Shown here: positions 18,157-27,545 of the stretch, in pieces
Numbering within the stretch: position 1 is the first letter of the stretch
Layout of the letters: every line of letters starts with the position of its first letter
Source of the DNA: Microbacterium immunditiarum
GTDB lineage: Bacteria; Actinomycetota; Actinomycetes; Actinomycetales; Microbacteriaceae
DNA: 64,000 nt
Direction: 5' to 3'
Assembly (NCBI RefSeq): GCF_013409785.1
Contig: NZ_JACCBV010000001.1
Coordinates: 62,001-126,000 of the forward strand
The notes under the pieces: generated by a model
The model's input: only the letters and a program-made list of their open reading frames with translations
Databases searched by the model: none
What the model was told of the DNA's origin: nothing
Translations under genes and position numbers: made by a program

Positions 18157-21100
18157 CGGTGTCCTTTGTACTTACGGAGTTGTCACTCGCCGCAGGCGCT
18201 TCGTGCGCGAAGACCTCCCACTGCCGCAGCGACGCGGAAGAGAGCAACGTCAGTTCGACGTGCGAGACAGGCGCGGTCGTCGGCCCAACACGGAACGGTC
18301 TGGTCTGACGATGCCAACGGAAGCGCGCGCTCCGCGTGTCGCTCGCCAGGACGACGCCGTCCGCGCCGACGAGATCGATACGCCAGGCGGCCGTCTGTGG
18401 CTCGTCGACGGTTAGCGTGTACAAGCCGATCGGGACGGCGGCCACCAGGCGGGCGCGAAGACAATCACCGGCGGCGAGGACTACGGAGGTCAGCCCTCGG
18501 TCATCCGCGAGCGACGCCACCCCCCGCGGTTCTCCGGAGACCTCTGAGATCAGGTCCTCGATGAGCGCGCCGTGACCGGACACAGAACTAAACGACTCGG
18601 GACGCGAGTCGCGCGCCCATCCTCGAGCCTGATCGCTCAGCTCGAACTCGATTCGCCCAGCCTGCGCGAGGACGGCATGGGGCACCTCAATCCGATCCCA
18701 GGCACGCCCATCGATACGCACCGCACTGATGTACCGGTCTCCCGGCGAGCCGGCCACGATCTCAATCACGAGCTCCGCACGTCCGAGCGGTCGCAGAGTG
18801 CTTCTGCGCACACGCGGCGGCACCAGCACGAACGTGCCGCTGCCGGGGACGAGGGGGTAGAGGCCGAGTGTAGCCAGCACATACCAGGCCGACATTTCTC
18901 CGTTATCCTCATCACCGGGGTAGCCCTGTCCCAGGTCGGATCCGACGAACAGTCGGTCGAGGACGTCGCCGACGATCCGATGTGCCGTGTCGTGCTCGCC
19001 CGCGAACATGTACATGAATGGGATGTGGTGGGCGGGCTGATTCGACATCGCGACCATGCCCAGGCGCACTTCGCGCGCCTCTGACATCTCGTGAATGATC
19101 GCGCCGTAGTGCCCCGTCAGATGCGGCGCCGCGGTCTCCGCGCGAGCGAATGTCGTGTCCAGGGCGGAGATCAGCCGCTTCTCTCCACCGTACAGGGCAA
19201 CGAGGCCCGCGCCGTCGTGATGCGCCGTGAAGCGCGTGCCCCAGGCATTGGTCTCGGTGTAGTCGTTGCCCCACTCATCCGGATCGAACGGCTCGCGCCA
19301 GCGTCCATCTTCCGTTCGACCACGGAACATCGCGGTGGTCGGGTCGAAGACCGCCCGGTAAGCGAGCGCACGGCGCGCGAAGTATTCGGCCTCCGCCGCG
19401 AAGTCGTGGAGGTCGTCGCCCGGATGCTCCGACTGCCCGGCGCGACGGGCGAGCCGTGCCGCTGCCGCGTCGTTGATGGCGTTGTCGAGCGTCCACGACA
19501 GTCCCTCATGGGTGTCGGTGGCTGTCCATCCGCGGAAGATGGCATCGGTCAGCCCTGCCCGCCCGATGCGCGGGTCGGACGCGGGAACCGTGGCGTTCTT
19601 GACAACCGAGTCGTACGCCGCCAACAGGTCGAACCCCTCGACACCTCTCGCGTCCAGGTCGGCGAGCACGATGTCGAATGACGTCCCCGTCATGCAGTCG
19701 ACGGGTCCGGGCGCGCTCCACCTCGGAGTCCATCCGTAGGTGCGAGCGTGGCCGAGGAAGCCGTCTGCGAGAGCACCCGCGTCGTCGGGAACAAACAGCG
19801 CCAGCAACGGCCACACGGTGCGGTAGGTGTCCCAGAAGCCATGGGTGGTAGTCAGCTCGCCAGCTTCCACGCGAGCGAGGTCGTAAACGTTGCGGTGCGC
19901 CGGCCCGACGCGGTCGGCGAACTCACCGAAGCGGTTGGGATAGAGGAACGCGCGGTACAGACCGGAGAATAGCGCGGTCCGCTGGTCGTCGCTGCACCCC
20001 TCGACGTCCAGGACGCTCAGCGCTCGCGTCCACTCCGCTCGAGCGTGGGCGCTGACGTCGTCGAAACCACCGGCCGCGCGAGCATTGGCTCGCGCCTGGG
20101 AGATGTCGATCGTTGACAGGGCGATGATGACGTCTACGACGCCTGAAGGTCCGGGGGCCACCGGAACGAAGCCCCGCACCGAATCGTCGATGTGCGGCGC
20201 TCCGGCCGCCGCGATCCGGATGTGCACGGCGTGCGGCGGCGTTCCGGGACAGTCGTCGAGCATGCCTTCGATCACAAGCTCGTCGCGCTCGTGCCTCAGC
20301 GTCGACAGCGTCGCCGACCCGAGGTGATCGACGATGACGGATCCACCCCGATCGGGGTAGGTGAAGCGAAGCGCGACGGCGAACTGCGATGCCGTGAGCT
20401 CGACACGGATGCCGCCGTCCAGCGTGACCTCGTACACATGGCCTCGGGCCCGTTCCTGCTCGCGAGAGAAGCCCAGTCCGCGTGCGGACGGGGCGCAATC
20501 CGGTTCCCTCTCCAGACTCGGCATGACTTGCATGACGCCGCGATCGGGGATCCACGGGCTCGGAAGATGGGACGTAGCGAACGCCTCGAGGACAGGGCGA
20601 TTGAGCGCGTCGCGTCGGTGCCCCGCGTATGAGTAGGGCCAGGACAGGGAAGCCGCGTCGGTCATCGGCAAACCGAACACCCCTCCGTGCGGCAGGCCGA
20701 CGAGCGGCGCGGTGTTGCCCCGCGAGAACGCCCGGGACGAGTGGCTGCCACGCGTTGTCGATACCCAATCGAGCCGATTGGCGGTGCGTGGCGCGGGCGA
20801 GGACAGGGCCACGTCGTCCAGGAACACGGTCAACTCTGCGTGCGCGGACAACTGCCCCACGGCGCGGACCGACCGGATCTTCCGGCCCGCCAACGCGGAG
20901 AGATCGACGCTGCGCGCGTTCCATTGGTCGACCCAGAGCCGTTGGTCCGCGCCCTGGGCTGCGGCGTCGACGCGACCTCCGTACTGATCCGTGACGTCAT
21001 GGCAGCCGAGGCGCGTCCCGTCATCGAACTCGACGTCGAGCGACACCGCAGTCGCATGCCATCGCGCGGGACCGTCGCCGGCAACCGGGAACACTAGCCA

Positions 21101-21283
21101 CCTAAGGTGCAGGCCATCCTCGATCGTGCGCCCGGACCAGTCCAGCGGCAGATCGGCGGTCCAGGGCCCGTCCCCCCGGGGCAATCGGATGCACAGGGGT
21201 TCCGCCCATCGCAATCCCACACCGGGTAGAGCTGCGACGGCGGTATCGGGTCCGGGGCCGAACACTGCCTGTACGTTCGTCAT
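18143..21283 (-). CDS. GH92 exo-alpha-mannosidase
   Basis: This 1046-aa inverting, calcium-dependent alpha-mannosidase family protein most often hydrolyses alpha-1,2-mannosides. Family landmarks are HGFWDTYRTVWPLLALF (about residue 478), EWGNDYTETNAWG, SNQPAHHIPFMY and GDEDNGEMSAWYVLATLG (about 787). An extra N-terminal domain of about 200 residues and a C-terminal beta-sandwich (from about 850) flank the catalytic part. The start is the ATG that overlaps the permease stop as ATGA; a longer upstream frame is a shadow of the permease. No signal peptide is seen. It is coupled both to the transporter and to GH38, so import and mannose removal are linked. Confidence 0.93.
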   Translation of the reverse strand: MTNVQAVFGPGPDTAVAALPGVGLRWAEPLCIRLPRGDGPWTADLPLDWSGRTIEDGLHLRWLVFPVAGDGPARWHATAVSLDVEFDDGTRLGCHDVTDQYGGRVDAAAQGADQRLWVDQWNARSVDLSALAGRKIRSVRAVGQLSAHAELTVFLDDVALSSPAPRTANRLDWVSTTRGSHSSRAFSRGNTAPLVGLPHGGVFGLPMTDAASLSWPYSYAGHRRDALNRPVLEAFATSHLPSPWIPDRGVMQVMPSLEREPDCAPSARGLGFSREQERARGHVYEVTLDGGIRVELTASQFAVALRFTYPDRGGSVIVDHLGSATLSTLRHERDELVIEGMLDDCPGTPPHAVHIRIAAAGAPHIDDSVRGFVPVAPGPSGVVDVIIALSTIDISQARANARAAGGFDDVSAHARAEWTRALSVLDVEGCSDDQRTALFSGLYRAFLYPNRFGEFADRVGPAHRNVYDLARVEAGELTTTHGFWDTYRTVWPLLALFVPDDAGALADGFLGHARTYGWTPRWSAPGPVDCMTGTSFDIVLADLDARGVEGFDLLAAYDSVVKNATVPASDPRIGRAGLTDAIFRGWTATDTHEGLSWTLDNAINDAAAARLARRAGQSEHPGDDLHDFAAEAEYFARRALAYRAVFDPTTAMFRGRTEDGRWREPFDPDEWGNDYTETNAWGTRFTAHHDGAGLVALYGGEKRLISALDTTFARAETAAPHLTGHYGAIIHEMSEAREVRLGMVAMSNQPAHHIPFMYMFAGEHDTAHRIVGDVLDRLFVGSDLGQGYPGDEDNGEMSAWYVLATLGLYPLVPGSGTFVLVPPRVRRSTLRPLGRAELVIEIVAGSPGDRYISAVRIDGRAWDRIEVPHAVLAQAGRIEFELSDQARGWARDSRPESFSSVSGHGALIEDLISEVSGEPRGVASLADDRGLTSVVLAAGDCLRARLVAAVPIGLYTLTVDEPQTAAWRIDLVGADGVVLASDTRSARFRWHRQTRPFRVGPTTAPVSHVELTLLSSASLRQWEVFAHEAPAASDNSVSTKDTDAHH

Positions 21284-22107
21284 CCCTTCACGGCTCCGGC
21301 CGTCATTCCCGCGACGATCTGGCGGTTGAACAGGAGGAAGACGATCAGCGGCGGAATCGTGATGAGGAGGATATCCATGAACAGGTAGTTCCAAGACGTG
21401 CTGAACTCGCTCTGGAAGTTGTAGAGAGTCAACTGCACGGTCGCGTTCGCATCACCCGGCAAGTAGTACAGCGGATTAGTGAAGTCATTGAACACCGCCA
21501 CGGTGTTCACGACGATGACGGTGACCGTGACCGGTTTGAGCAGCGGGAGAATCACGCGGAAGAACAGCTGCAGTCCTGTCGCGCCGTCAAGGATGGCCGC
21601 CTCGTCCAGCTCTTTCGGGATGGTGGAGATGAAAGCGCGATACAGGACAATGCAGAACGAGAGGCTGTACGCCACCTCGATGAGGATGAGACCCGGCAAT
21701 GTGGCGTACAGTCCGAGTCCCTGCAGGACCCAGATTGTCGGTACGATCGCGGGCGGAATGATGAGTCCGGCGATCACCATCGCGTTGATCAGGCCGTTCA
21801 GCCGCGAACGCCGGCGCTGCAGCACGAATCCGACCATCGCGGCGAACACAACCATGAGGGCCACACTGACGACAGTCAGGACCGTGCTGTTCACGAACGC
21901 CCGCACCAGCATCCAGTCGCGCGTCTGCAGTACTGCGATCATGTTCTCGAAGAACTGGAACTGTTCCGGGAAGGCAAATTCCAGTCGCGACGCGTCGGCT
22001 CGATCTTTCGACGATGTCAGCAGGATGAACAGGAACGGAACAACGAAGACAACGATCGCCACCACCAACGCCGTAGCGGACAGCACCACACGACGAGCAG
22101 TCCTCAT
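21280..22107 (-). CDS. ABC sugar transporter permease (MalG type)
   Basis: This 275-aa inner-membrane permease is one half of the sugar channel. It shows six hydrophobic segments and the cytoplasmic EAA loop KELDEAAILDGATGLQLFFR near residue 190, where the ATPase docks. The ATG overlaps the stop of the other permease as ATGA. No ATPase gene is in the cluster, so a shared MsmK-type ATPase from elsewhere is expected. In-frame sequence upstream of the ATG is antisense to nothing but overlaps the first permease and was excluded. Confidence 0.93.
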   Translation of the reverse strand: MRTARRVVLSATALVVAIVVFVVPFLFILLTSSKDRADASRLEFAFPEQFQFFENMIAVLQTRDWMLVRAFVNSTVLTVVSVALMVVFAAMVGFVLQRRRSRLNGLINAMVIAGLIIPPAIVPTIWVLQGLGLYATLPGLILIEVAYSLSFCIVLYRAFISTIPKELDEAAILDGATGLQLFFRVILPLLKPVTVTVIVVNTVAVFNDFTNPLYYLPGDANATVQLTLYNFQSEFSTSWNYLFMDILLITIPPLIVFLLFNRQIVAGMTAGAVKG

Positions 22108-23030
22108 CTGTCGACCTCTCTCTTGTTGAGGTAGTGATTGAGTGGGAAGGCTATGGCGGCCACGACGATGAAGAGCACGACGTTGCCCGCGGTGGACAGT
22201 CCGTAGAAACCCGCCTGGTACTGCTTGTATATGACCGAGGCCAAGACGTCGGATGCAAAACCGGGGCCGCCCCCGGTCATAGCCCAAATGAGCTCGAACG
22301 AGCGCAGTCCACCGATGAACGCCAGCAACAGGACCGTCGAGGTGGCCGGCCGAAGCAGCGGCAACGTGATGTGCCGGAAGCGGTTCCAGGCCCCGGCTCC
22401 GTCGACCATCGCGGCGTCGCGATAGTCGCTCGAAATCGACACGATTCCCGCCATATAGATCACCGTGGCCAGGCCGACTCCCTTCCAGACGTCGACGATC
22501 GTGACTGAGATGAGTGCCAGGTGCGGGTCGGTGAGCCACCCCGGTCCGGCGATCCCGAAGAACGACAACGTGGTGTTGATGAGGCCGTCGGTCGGGTGCA
22601 TAAGCACCTTGAATGTGATTCCCACGCCGATCGTGCTCACCAGTACCGGAAAGAAGACGAGCGAGCGCAACAACGTTCTCCCGATGACCGCCGAGGTCAG
22701 CAGCAAACCGAGGGCCATGCCGATGACCACCTTCGCAGCGGCGGTGATTCCCGCATAAAGGAAGGTGTTCCCCAGCGAGGCGACGAGCCCCGGCTCGGCG
22801 AAGAACTGCCGGAAGTTCTCAAGCCCGATGAATTGCCAGTCGAACAGGGTCCAGCGTGTCAGGCTGAAGAAGAACGACATGAACGTCGGGGCAATGAACA
22901 ATGTCAGGTAGAGAATGGCCGCCGGAAGGTAGAACCACACGGGGTAGGGGCTGGACCGCCACCGCCGGAAGGCCTGGCGTGCCGGCGCCCGGCCGACCGT
23001 CGGTCGAGAAACCGCTGTGGGCAGCGTCAT
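22104..23030 (-). CDS. ABC sugar transporter permease (MalF type)
   Basis: This 308-aa permease pairs with the MalG-type protein. It has a positively charged N-terminus, a first membrane segment at WFYLPAAILYLTLFIAP and an EAA loop at DYRDAAMVDGAGAWNRFR. The ATG has GGGGGA 6 nt upstream and lies 38 bp after the binding-protein stop, so it is probably the second gene of the operon. Confidence 0.93.
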   Translation of the reverse strand: MTLPTAVSRPTVGRAPARQAFRRWRSSPYPVWFYLPAAILYLTLFIAPTFMSFFFSLTRWTLFDWQFIGLENFRQFFAEPGLVASLGNTFLYAGITAAAKVVIGMALGLLLTSAVIGRTLLRSLVFFPVLVSTIGVGITFKVLMHPTDGLINTTLSFFGIAGPGWLTDPHLALISVTIVDVWKGVGLATVIYMAGIVSISSDYRDAAMVDGAGAWNRFRHITLPLLRPATSTVLLLAFIGGLRSFELIWAMTGGGPGFASDVLASVIYKQYQAGFYGLSTAGNVVLFIVVAAIAFPLNHYLNKREVDR

Positions 23031-23068
23031 CGAATCCCCCGACTTAGTCGCGCCGGGCACCGGACGAA

Positions 23069-24382
23069 TCACCAGCCCTCGAGCCCGAGTTGCTGCGCCT
23101 GCTTCTTGACGTCCTCGTCGTAGCGGCGGGCAGCGTCGACCGCGGTGGTAGCACCGATGCCGAGCTCAACGGTGATCTGCGGCAAGGCCGGTCCCTTCAC
23201 AGGGGAGACGAACTCGAGCGCAGGGGCGTTCTTGCCCTCGGCGTCCACGAAGGCAGCGGCTTCGGTCACAAGCTGCGGTACATCGTCGCCGAGCTCGCAC
23301 CCCTCGATCAGGAACGGGCCGTTGATCGCACCGACACTCGTGAACGAGTTGCACGCTTCGGTGCTCGCAACGAACGCCAGGAACTTCTTGGCCTCTTCGG
23401 GGTGCGCGGTCTTCTTGGAGATGAAGACGCCCGAGGGATACCAGACGGTAGCCCCATTCTTGTCAGCGGATGCCCCGGGCATCGGAAAGTAGCCGATGTC
23501 GTCCATCTGATCGGGATAGGTCTCGCTGAGGACGGTCGCGATCCACGTGAGGGACGGGTACTGCGCACCCTCACCAGTGGCCACCATCTCCACGGCGTCG
23601 TCATACTCGGCGGATGCGTAGTCGGCGTTGTAGTACCCCTTGTCGAACATCTCCTGCTGGTGCTCGAAGCTGGCGAGCGCCGCTGGAGTGTCGGCGAAGT
23701 GCGCCTCATTCTTGGTGTACTTCTCGGCGAAGTCCGGTACGGCCGCCTGCACGTTGAAGAAATCGGTGAGCACCCACATCTGAGCCGACGTGGAGTCGGC
23801 AAGGCTCTGGATGACGGGGACCTCACCCGCGGCCTTGAGTGTCTCGTTGTTCGCAATGAACTCGTCCCAGGTGGTCGGCACCTCGAGTCCATGTTCGGCG
23901 AACACCTTCTTGTTGTAGAACATGCCGCCAGCCAGCGCAGTGCCGAAGGGGACGCCGAAGATCTGCCCGTCGGCCGACACGACTTCAGTGAAAGCCGGGT
24001 TCACCGAGTCGAGCATCGGGTCGTCAGTCAGCGGAAGCATGTTCTGTGCGGGGTTGAGAGCCTGCAGGAGCGATCCGGAGTTGTAGTTGAAGATGTCGGT
24101 GATGTCGCCAGTGGCAAGCCGCGTGCGCATGAGGTTGTCTCCCTCCCCGCCGCCCGGCCGTGTCTCGATCTCGATCTGGATATCGGGGTTCTCGGCCTCG
24201 AACGCCTCTACGAGCGAGCTCGCCTGCGCGAAGACCGTCTCTCCTTCATCGATGAGATAACTCAGCTGTACGGTGCCGTCATCTGGGGTGCTCGAGCACC
24301 CCGCGAGTGCCAGTACGGTTGCGACCGAAGCCACCGACGCGAGTGCTGCGACGGGCCTCCTACCGGACGAAAACATGCTCAT
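23069..24382 (-). CDS. Sugar-binding lipoprotein of ABC importer
   Basis: This 437-aa extracytoplasmic solute-binding protein has a lipoprotein signal peptide ending LALAGC, so Cys about 29 is lipidated and anchors it to the membrane. The mature part has the cluster-1 carbohydrate-binding pattern (VEAFEAENPDIQIEIE, WVLTDFF, TSVGAINGPF). The ATG at 24382 is preferred because GGAGG lies 5 nt upstream. Substrate is not readable, but co-operonic GH92/GH38/GH78 suggest a mannose- and rhamnose-containing oligosaccharide. Transcription starts in the intergenic region that holds the 24421-24447 palindrome. Confidence 0.94.
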   Translation of the reverse strand: MSMFSSGRRPVAALASVASVATVLALAGCSSTPDDGTVQLSYLIDEGETVFAQASSLVEAFEAENPDIQIEIETRPGGGEGDNLMRTRLATGDITDIFNYNSGSLLQALNPAQNMLPLTDDPMLDSVNPAFTEVVSADGQIFGVPFGTALAGGMFYNKKVFAEHGLEVPTTWDEFIANNETLKAAGEVPVIQSLADSTSAQMWVLTDFFNVQAAVPDFAEKYTKNEAHFADTPAALASFEHQQEMFDKGYYNADYASAEYDDAVEMVATGEGAQYPSLTWIATVLSETYPDQMDDIGYFPMPGASADKNGATVWYPSGVFISKKTAHPEEAKKFLAFVASTEACNSFTSVGAINGPFLIEGCELGDDVPQLVTEAAAFVDAEGKNAPALEFVSPVKGPALPQITVELGIGATTAVDAARRYDEDVKKQAQQLGLEGW

Positions 24383-24420
24383 TGCGACCTCCATTGGTAC
24401 GTTTGCACTGTGTGCCGGTC

Positions 24421-24447
24421 GTTCAAATCACTATGATGGATTTGAAC
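24421..24447. promoter_or_regulatory. Putative ROK-regulator operator
   Basis: GTTCAAATC (24421-24429) and GATTTGAAC (24439-24447) form a perfect 9-bp inverted repeat with a 9-bp spacer. It lies 39 bp upstream of the binding-protein start and 82 bp upstream of the ROK-gene start. It is A/T-rich within G/C-rich DNA, as NagC/Mlc-type sites are. It is the best candidate for binding by the adjacent ROK protein. Confidence 0.7.
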
Positions 24448-24528
24448 ATCGACGACAGTACAACCCCCGGTGTGCGCGGCGCAACTGGTGGAGTGAATCG
24501 TTATAAGGCGAGGCCAGAAAGGCGTGGC

Positions 24529-25755
24529 ATGTCCCGGGGCTCGAACATCACTCGATTGGGTGGCTTCAACCGAGCGGTCGTCTTCGACGCAGTCCGGCGG
24601 TCCCGATTCGGAATCAGCCGCGTCGAGCTTGTCGAGTCGACGGGCCTGACGGCGCAAACAGTCAGCAACATCGTCCGCCGACTGATCGAAGATCAAGTCA
24701 TCGAGGAACGCGAGCCGATCTTCTCCCCTGGGCGTGGGAAGCCTCGTATTCCACTCGTCGTTCGGGCAGCGACGCAAGTCTCGGTCGGTGTTCATCTCGA
24801 TCCGGCACGTCTCACATGCGTGGTGCTCGATGCGTCCGGAGATCTGCTGCATCGGTCGTCAACTGCTTTGCCCCACACAGTCACTCCTGACGATGCGGTT
24901 GGGCTTATCGCAGACTGCACTCACCGGTCGCTGGTCGATGCTGGCGTGGAGCGGGACGCTGTGCTCGGTCTGGGCATCGCTGCGCCGGGACCGCTCGACA
25001 TCACGACGGGGACCGTGATCAACCCGCCACTTCTTCCCGGATGGGAGCGCGTCGCGTTGCGCTCGAAGGTTCGAGAGGCCACCGGGCTTCGGGTGTTGCT
25101 CGATAAGGATGTGACGGCGGCAGCCACCGGCGAAGCCTGGTCGAGGGCCCACGCCGACCGACCGAGCTTTATCTTCGTCTACGTCGGCGCCGGCATCGGG
25201 GCCGGGATAGTGATGGACGGAGTGATCCTGCGGGGCTCTCATAACAACATCGGAGAGATCGGCGACCTCATCGTGGGGGAATCGCTCGAGGAAGGCGGGC
25301 GGCGGCGCGTGCTCACGCTCGGCCAAGCGTGCGATCCGATTTCTGTGGTCACCCGAGCAGCGCAGAGCGGGGTGGTCGACGCCGACCCGTCGTTGATCGA
25401 CGTGGCCGCCGCCGAGGCGTACTTCACGTCGATCTGCCACCGGGCGGACACCGGCGATGCCGAGTGCGTCGAGATCGTGAGAGGAATTACCCGTGGCCTC
25501 GCCAGAGGCATCGCAGCCCTGGTCAATCTCTTGGATGTCCAAACGGTGGTCATGGGCGGACCGGCCTGGAACCGGATCGCCCATCTCGCACTGCCACAAC
25601 TGCCCGAGCTCATAGGCGCTCGCATGGTCGCACCTCTCTCACCCCTGACGCTTCAAGCTGCCACGGAAGGAGAGTTCACCGCCGCCCGCGGCGGCGCCGC
25701 GATGGTGCTCGACGCTAGCCTCTCGCCTCACGCGTCGGCGCTTCTGCTCGTGTGA
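24529..25755 (+). CDS. ROK-family transcriptional regulator
   Basis: This 408-aa protein has an N-terminal winged helix-turn-helix (about 10-72, with SRVELVESTGLTAQTVSNIV) fused to a sugar-kinase-like ROK domain. The ATP-site-like LGLGIAAPGPLD and the sugar-site-like NIGEIGDLIVGE are present. The cysteine-rich zinc knuckle usual after that motif is absent (only one Cys follows), so kinase activity is unlikely and structure may differ from Mlc. The ATG has AGAAAGG about 6 nt upstream. It is divergent from the transporter operon and probably represses it until a mannose or rhamnose derivative binds. Confidence 0.88.
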   Translation: MSRGSNITRLGGFNRAVVFDAVRRSRFGISRVELVESTGLTAQTVSNIVRRLIEDQVIEEREPIFSPGRGKPRIPLVVRAATQVSVGVHLDPARLTCVVLDASGDLLHRSSTALPHTVTPDDAVGLIADCTHRSLVDAGVERDAVLGLGIAAPGPLDITTGTVINPPLLPGWERVALRSKVREATGLRVLLDKDVTAAATGEAWSRAHADRPSFIFVYVGAGIGAGIVMDGVILRGSHNNIGEIGDLIVGESLEEGGRRRVLTLGQACDPISVVTRAAQSGVVDADPSLIDVAAAEAYFTSICHRADTGDAECVEIVRGITRGLARGIAALVNLLDVQTVVMGGPAWNRIAHLALPQLPELIGARMVAPLSPLTLQAATEGEFTAARGGAAMVLDASLSPHASALLLV

Positions 25756-26204
25756 CTTGGAGATGGTCGGTCCACAGTCCCCTGACACCTGATCCGGGCT
25801 GGCGTCGACTGCCGATGTTCCCCACGCGTTCGTCGCCTGGTTTGGTTCGAGTACCCTGCGACCTCTCCACGGGATACCCTCATCAGGGAATTTGCCGCTT
25901 CATTCGACGGCGACGACTGTGCCCAAAGGCACAGCAGCCAGCAGATGCCCCCGCGGCGACAAGCGCGGCTGGACTCTGCAACGAAATCGCACCTCTCGTC
26001 CGAGCGCGCAGGGTTGCGCCATGGCCGGACACAAGGACGCCCAGTGTCACTCTGCAGGTCCTCCGGCCGGGGCATGAGCTCGAGCTGTCGCTTCCCGATG
26101 ATGCTGAAATCGCCCACGTCTACACAAGGAGTCGAAGCGCCGGGCTATGCCCTACTCCACCGCTACGCGCATGCCCCTCCGAGCTGATCGCTAGACTGCG
26201 TGCT
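25756..26204. other. Non-coding stretch
   Basis: About 450 bp separate the ROK gene from the toxin-antitoxin pair. A 170-codon frame crosses it but has no ribosome site, an amino-acid mix typical of chance G/C-rich frames, and no motif. This is also a plausible place for the left boundary of the integrated element, but I could not find a second copy of the 36262 att-like sequence here. Confidence 0.5.
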
Positions 26205-26220
26205 AAGGAGGCGACGTGCA

Positions 26221-26472
26221 GTGAGTATGTCCGCCTGGCGTGCGAACGATGTCGTCGCATATGACGCCATGCGTGAGGCGGCGAACAGTGTCGTGGCACT
26301 CGTTCTGCGCCGCGCAGCCGAGGGCGCGATCGAGCAGTCAGCCGCGGGCACCGAAGCTGCCTCAATTCGCCGCGATGTGTTCCAAGTCGATGGGTACGAT
26401 CGCGCGGCCGTCGACGCGCTCCGTGACTGCCTCGACGCCAGGGCAGCCGAACTTTCCGGGAACTCGACATGA
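26221..26472 (+). CDS. Putative antitoxin of zeta-type system
   Basis: This 83-aa protein is encoded directly before a zeta toxin and overlaps it as ATGA, the arrangement of an antitoxin that must be made first. It starts at a GTG 9 nt after AAGGAGG; an ATG two codons later is possible. It is predicted largely alpha-helical (MREAANSVVALVLRRAAEGA). It does not obviously match streptococcal epsilon, but actinobacterial zeta toxins often have unrelated short partners. The role is inferred from position. Confidence 0.7.
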   Translation: MSMSAWRANDVVAYDAMREAANSVVALVLRRAAEGAIEQSAAGTEAASIRRDVFQVDGYDRAAVDALRDCLDARAAELSGNST

Positions 26473-27473
26473 GCGACTGGATGCCCTCCGAGGCAGAACG
26501 CCGGCGGATCTTCGAGGAGTCGATCCTTCCGATCGTGTTCCCCGAAGTTCCGAAGCCCAACGCTCCGACACTCCTGCTCCTCGGCGGACAGTCTGGTGCC
26601 GGCAAGTCGCGTGCGACGTCGCGCCTACTGTCGGAGCACTCCTCTGACATGGTGCCCCTCAGCGGCGACGACCTGCGCCCGTTCCACCCACAGTTCCTCG
26701 AACTGGCACGATCTCGATCGGTCGAAGCCCCGCAGATCCTCGCCGAGTCGACAGCAGGGTGGCTCCGCGACTGCCTCGTACACGCGCGAACCACGGGTCG
26801 ATCGTTGCTCCTGGAGGGTACGTTCCACACGCCGGATGTCGCGCTTGGAACGGCCGAGCTGTTCGAGCAGCACGGATTCACCACTCGCGTCGTCGTGGTC
26901 GCGACCCCGCGCGCGGAGAGTCTCTTAGCGGCGGCATCTCGCTACCTGCTGGATGCGCAGGCTGGGCGAGCGTCACGGTTCACGAGTCTCGCGATCCACG
27001 ACAGCGGATGGTATGGAACGCGTGAACTCGTCGCCGAACTCGAGGAGTCGCCGTCGGTCGGACGGCTCACTGTCATCGCGCGCGACGGGTCTGCAGCCTT
27101 CGACGCCGAGCGAGACGCGGGCTTCGAGGGTGCCGGCGCAGCCCTCGACCGCGAGCGTTCCGTTTCGATGTCGGGCGCTGAGTCGATGCGCTGGCTGTCG
27201 GAGCTGCGCGCAATGACCGCGTTCGCTCTGTCGGCCGGTAAGGTCGAGCGGCCGGTCGCCGAGCTGCTAACCGAGCTGCACGAGGTCGCGCTCAACGAGG
27301 TCGTGCCCCGCCTTCAGCTGCCGGCGGGATCTGAGGCTCGGCCCGCGACCGAGGCCGCGTTGGCCGGACAGCTCGCAACGCTGCGGCGCGCGGCATCCCT
27401 CGATCTCGAACCAGTTGACCTTGCGGCGCCGGTCATCGCCGTGCCGCAGTCGGGCCGCGGCATCTCGCGCTGA
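26469..27473 (+). CDS. Zeta-family toxin (P-loop kinase)
   Basis: This 334-aa protein resembles zeta toxins, which phosphorylate UDP-N-acetylglucosamine and block cell-wall synthesis. A Walker A P-loop GGQSGAGKS is at residues 39-47, the catalytic-site block LSGDDLRPFHPQF at 65-77 and a LLLEGTF block near 113-119. A C-terminal region beyond the kinase core (from about 200) is not recognised. Its start overlaps the antitoxin stop. It may stabilise the integrated element. Confidence 0.85.
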   Translation: MSDWMPSEAERRRIFEESILPIVFPEVPKPNAPTLLLLGGQSGAGKSRATSRLLSEHSSDMVPLSGDDLRPFHPQFLELARSRSVEAPQILAESTAGWLRDCLVHARTTGRSLLLEGTFHTPDVALGTAELFEQHGFTTRVVVVATPRAESLLAAASRYLLDAQAGRASRFTSLAIHDSGWYGTRELVAELEESPSVGRLTVIARDGSAAFDAERDAGFEGAGAALDRERSVSMSGAESMRWLSELRAMTAFALSAGKVERPVAELLTELHEVALNEVVPRLQLPAGSEARPATEAALAGQLATLRRAASLDLEPVDLAAPVIAVPQSGRGISR

Positions 27474-27483
27474 CGCGGCGGCT

Positions 27484-27506
27484 CGGGCATGCACGCAAGG
27501 TGCCCG
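27484..27506 (+). terminator. Possible hairpin after toxin gene
   Basis: CGGGCA (27484-27489) and TGCCCG (27501-27506) form a perfect 6-bp stem 10 bp after the toxin stop. No T tract follows, so this is a weak call. Confidence 0.3.
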
Positions 27507-27545
27507 ATGCGGCATTGCGCGCAATCGCTCAGCCGCGGAGCGATG

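Noticed and set aside
17245..18564. Plus-strand open frame of 439 codons
   Set aside because: It runs opposite GH38 and GH92 and has no ribosome site or motif.
25752..26264. Plus-strand frame of 170 codons between ROK and toxin genes
   Set aside because: Composition typical of random frames (Cys/Arg/Pro-rich), and it overlaps the well-supported antitoxin start.
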